Assembly: GCF_947490095.1 (NCBI RefSeq)
Contig: NZ_CANLFS010000004.1
Span: 110,432 to 174,431, forward strand
DNA from: an uncultured Halomonas sp.
GTDB lineage: Bacteria > Pseudomonadota > Gammaproteobacteria > Pseudomonadales > Halomonadaceae
Direction of reading: 5' to 3'
DNA length: 64,000 nucleotides
Positions 62,707-64,000 of the stretch are shown here, piece by piece (the stretch's first letter is position 1; each line of letters opens with the position of its first letter). Below the pieces are notes generated by a model. It was given only the letters and a program-made list of their open reading frames with translations, had not been told where the DNA came from and did no database searches. Both the position numbers and the translations under genes were made by a program.

Positions 62707-63761
62707 TGGCGGCGCTGATTCGGCGCGGCGCGGTGCTGGTCGACCGCGCCGCGGCCGGGCTCTTCCCGGGCTATTTCGCGGTGATCATGGCCACCGGCGC
62801 CACCTCCATCGCCTGCCGGCTACTGGGCCTGACGGCGCTGTCCTGGGTGCTGCTGGGCACCAACCTGCTCGCCTATGCGACGCTATGGGGGCTGACGCTG
62901 ATTCGCCTGGTGCGCTATCCCCGACGCCTGGCCGGCGATGTGGTCGATCACGCCCGCGGCCCGGGCTTCTTCACCATCGTCGCCGGCACCTGCATCCTCG
63001 GCACCCAGGTCCACCTGGTGACGGGGCGCGATGACATCGCCACCGTGTTCTGGTGGCTGGGCCTGACGCTGTGGGGCCTGATCATGTATCTCTTCTTCAT
63101 CGCCGTGACCACCCGGGAAGAGAAGCCCAATCTCGCCAGCGGCATCAACGGCGCCTGGCTGTTGGCGGCGGTCAGCACCCACTCGGTATCGATCCTCACC
63201 GCGTTGCTGCCCTGGAGCGGGCCGACCGACCTGCGCCTCTTCTTCGCCCTGTGCATGTTCCTGATCGGCTGCATGCTCTACCTGGCGATCATCACCCTGA
63301 TCTTCTACCGCCTGACCTTTTTGGAGGTGACGGTCAAGAGCCTGACCCCGCCCTACTGGATCAACATGGGGGCGGTCGCCATCGCCACCCTGGCCGGCTC
63401 CACGCTGATCCTGCGCGCCGCCGAGGGCGGCGTGATCGCCGACTTCAAGCCGTTCCTGCTGGGGTTCACGGTGTTCTTCTGGGCCACCGCCAGCTGGTGG
63501 TTTCCGTTGCTGGTCGGGCTGATGCTGTGGCGCCACCTGATCCGTCGCCATCGCCTCGTCTACGAGCCGCAGCTATGGAGCATGGTCTTCCCCCTGGCCA
63601 TGTACACCACCGGCACCCTGCGCCTCTCGACGGCCCTCGAGGCGCCGTTTCTGATGCGCATCCCGGAGCCGATGATCTGGCTGGTGCTGCTGGCCTGGAC
63701 CGCCACCAGTGTCGGCATGTTCTATCATCTATGGCGGCTGGCGCGGTCCGAGGCTACTTGA
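62706..63761 (+). CDS. TehA/SLAC1 (TDT) family anion carrier
   Basis: From the ATG at 62706 (TGATG overlap), the protein has 351 residues and ten predicted membrane helices: LFPGYFAVIMATGATSIA at the start, GPGFFTIVAGTCILGTQ, and MVFPLAMYTTGTLRL near the end, the family's conserved core segments. Members carry tellurite, sulfite, malate or other small anions. Pairing with a sulfur-amino-acid enzyme favours a sulfur anion here, but that is inference. Its last 15 codons form the start of the downstream tandem repeat. Confidence 0.8.
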   Translation: MAALIRRGAVLVDRAAAGLFPGYFAVIMATGATSIACRLLGLTALSWVLLGTNLLAYATLWGLTLIRLVRYPRRLAGDVVDHARGPGFFTIVAGTCILGTQVHLVTGRDDIATVFWWLGLTLWGLIMYLFFIAVTTREEKPNLASGINGAWLLAAVSTHSVSILTALLPWSGPTDLRLFFALCMFLIGCMLYLAIITLIFYRLTFLEVTVKSLTPPYWINMGAVAIATLAGSTLILRAAEGGVIADFKPFLLGFTVFFWATASWWFPLLVGLMLWRHLIRRHRLVYEPQLWSMVFPLAMYTTGTLRLSTALEAPFLMRIPEPMIWLVLLAWTATSVGMFYHLWRLARSEAT

Positions 63762-64000
63762 CCCCCAGCCGACGGGCCAGCTTGTGCAGCTTGTGCAGCC
63801 TGTGAAAAGTGCGGGATCTATCTTTCGAACAGCGCCGGTTCGAACAGCGCCGGCATGTTCTGCCATCTCTCCATGCATGGCGGCTGGCGCGGTCCGGGGC
63901 TACTTGACCCCCAGTCGACGGGCCAGCTTGTGCAGCCTGTGAAAAGTGCGGGATCTATCTTTCGAACAGCGCCGGTTCGAACAGCGCCGGCATGTTCTGC
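63717..64000. repeat. Tandem repeats of about 137 bp starting in the end of the TDT gene
   Basis: Units begin at ATGTTCT near 63717, 63855 and 63992, so the period is 137-138 bp and the third is cut by the window end. Each contains a copy of the gene's last codons (ATGGCGGCTGGCGCGGTCC), then CTACTTGACCCCCAG, GTGCAGCCTGTGAAAAGTGC, and a doubled TTCGAACAGCGCCGG. Small indels distinguish the first two units. There is no inverted repeat end or transposase. Copy number beyond 64000 is unknown. Confidence 0.9.

Noticed and set aside
63762..64000. Short open frames in the terminal tandem repeats
   Set aside because: They repeat the last codons of the carrier gene and then read repeat DNA, so there is no evidence for a separate protein.

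Overview
The window is 64 kb of GC-rich (mid-60s percent by eye) proteobacterial chromosome. Many proteins are acidic, and the gene families point to a facultatively denitrifying gammaproteobacterium of the Halomonas/Billgrantia type. That placement is inferred from protein character and gene content, not from a marker gene. No rRNA, tRNA, CRISPR array, transposase or integrase was seen.

Layout. 1-1.6 kb: end of a LysR regulator and a creatinase. 1.8-9.1 kb: a ModE-like regulator divergent from an NAD-dependent formate dehydrogenase operon (fdsG-fdsB-fdsA-fdhD-fdsD). 9.2-11.9 kb: a GlxA/AraC regulator, a Dnr-type Crp/Fnr regulator and moaB. 12.0-27.4 kb: the nitrate respiration block, with narGHJI plus a parvulin on the minus strand, a NarK-like transporter carrying a repeat-expanded loop, and then narX-narL and two narK genes on the plus strand. 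27.6-34.4 kb: the nitric oxide reductase block (a small membrane protein, norE and norF on plus; norC-norB-norQ-norD on minus). 34.4-38.6 kb: an aapJQMP general amino acid ABC transporter. 38.7-49.9 kb: the nitrite reductase block, with nirS-D-L-G-H-J-E-N then nnrS and a SirB-like gene on minus, and nirC-nirF on plus. 49.9-55.3 kb: a less familiar accessory block holding a cytochrome P450, a MarR regulator, a Yip1-like membrane protein, flavohaemoglobin hmp, and a three-gene unit (helical protein with a CxxCH motif, solitary SdhB paralogue, small exported protein). 55.4-63.8 kb: a LysR regulator divergent from a cbb3-type oxidase whose subunit I has a CcoS-like N-terminus, a CcoI-type copper ATPase, a Cys/Met-metabolism PLP enzyme and a TehA/SLAC1-type carrier. 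The window ends inside tandem repeats of about 137 bp.

How it works together. Formate can supply NADH. Nitrate is imported by NarK proteins and reduced by NarGHI to nitrite. NirS, with haem d1 made by NirDLGH/J/E/F/N, reduces nitrite to NO. NorCB reduces NO to N2O. No nos genes lie in the window. Regulatory DNA matches this: NarL heptamers and 7-2-7 pairs flank the nar genes; Fnr/Dnr-type boxes (TTGAY-N4-RTCAA) lie before narK, norC, nirS and nirC, with weaker ones before nnrS and the P450; and NsrR-like 11-1-11 palindromes lie before norC, hmp and the SdhB-containing unit.

Most interesting. (1) The 53.65-55.29 kb unit looks like an uncharacterised NO-responsive operon built on a duplicated SdhB. 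(2) The P450 has a degenerate Fnr/Dnr box and lacks the usual I-helix acid/threonine pair. (3) The oxidase subunit I has a CcoS-CcoN fusion-like architecture. (4) Several repeat structures stand out: a hexapeptide expansion in a transporter, a 94-bp palindromic repeat, and the terminal 137-bp repeat.
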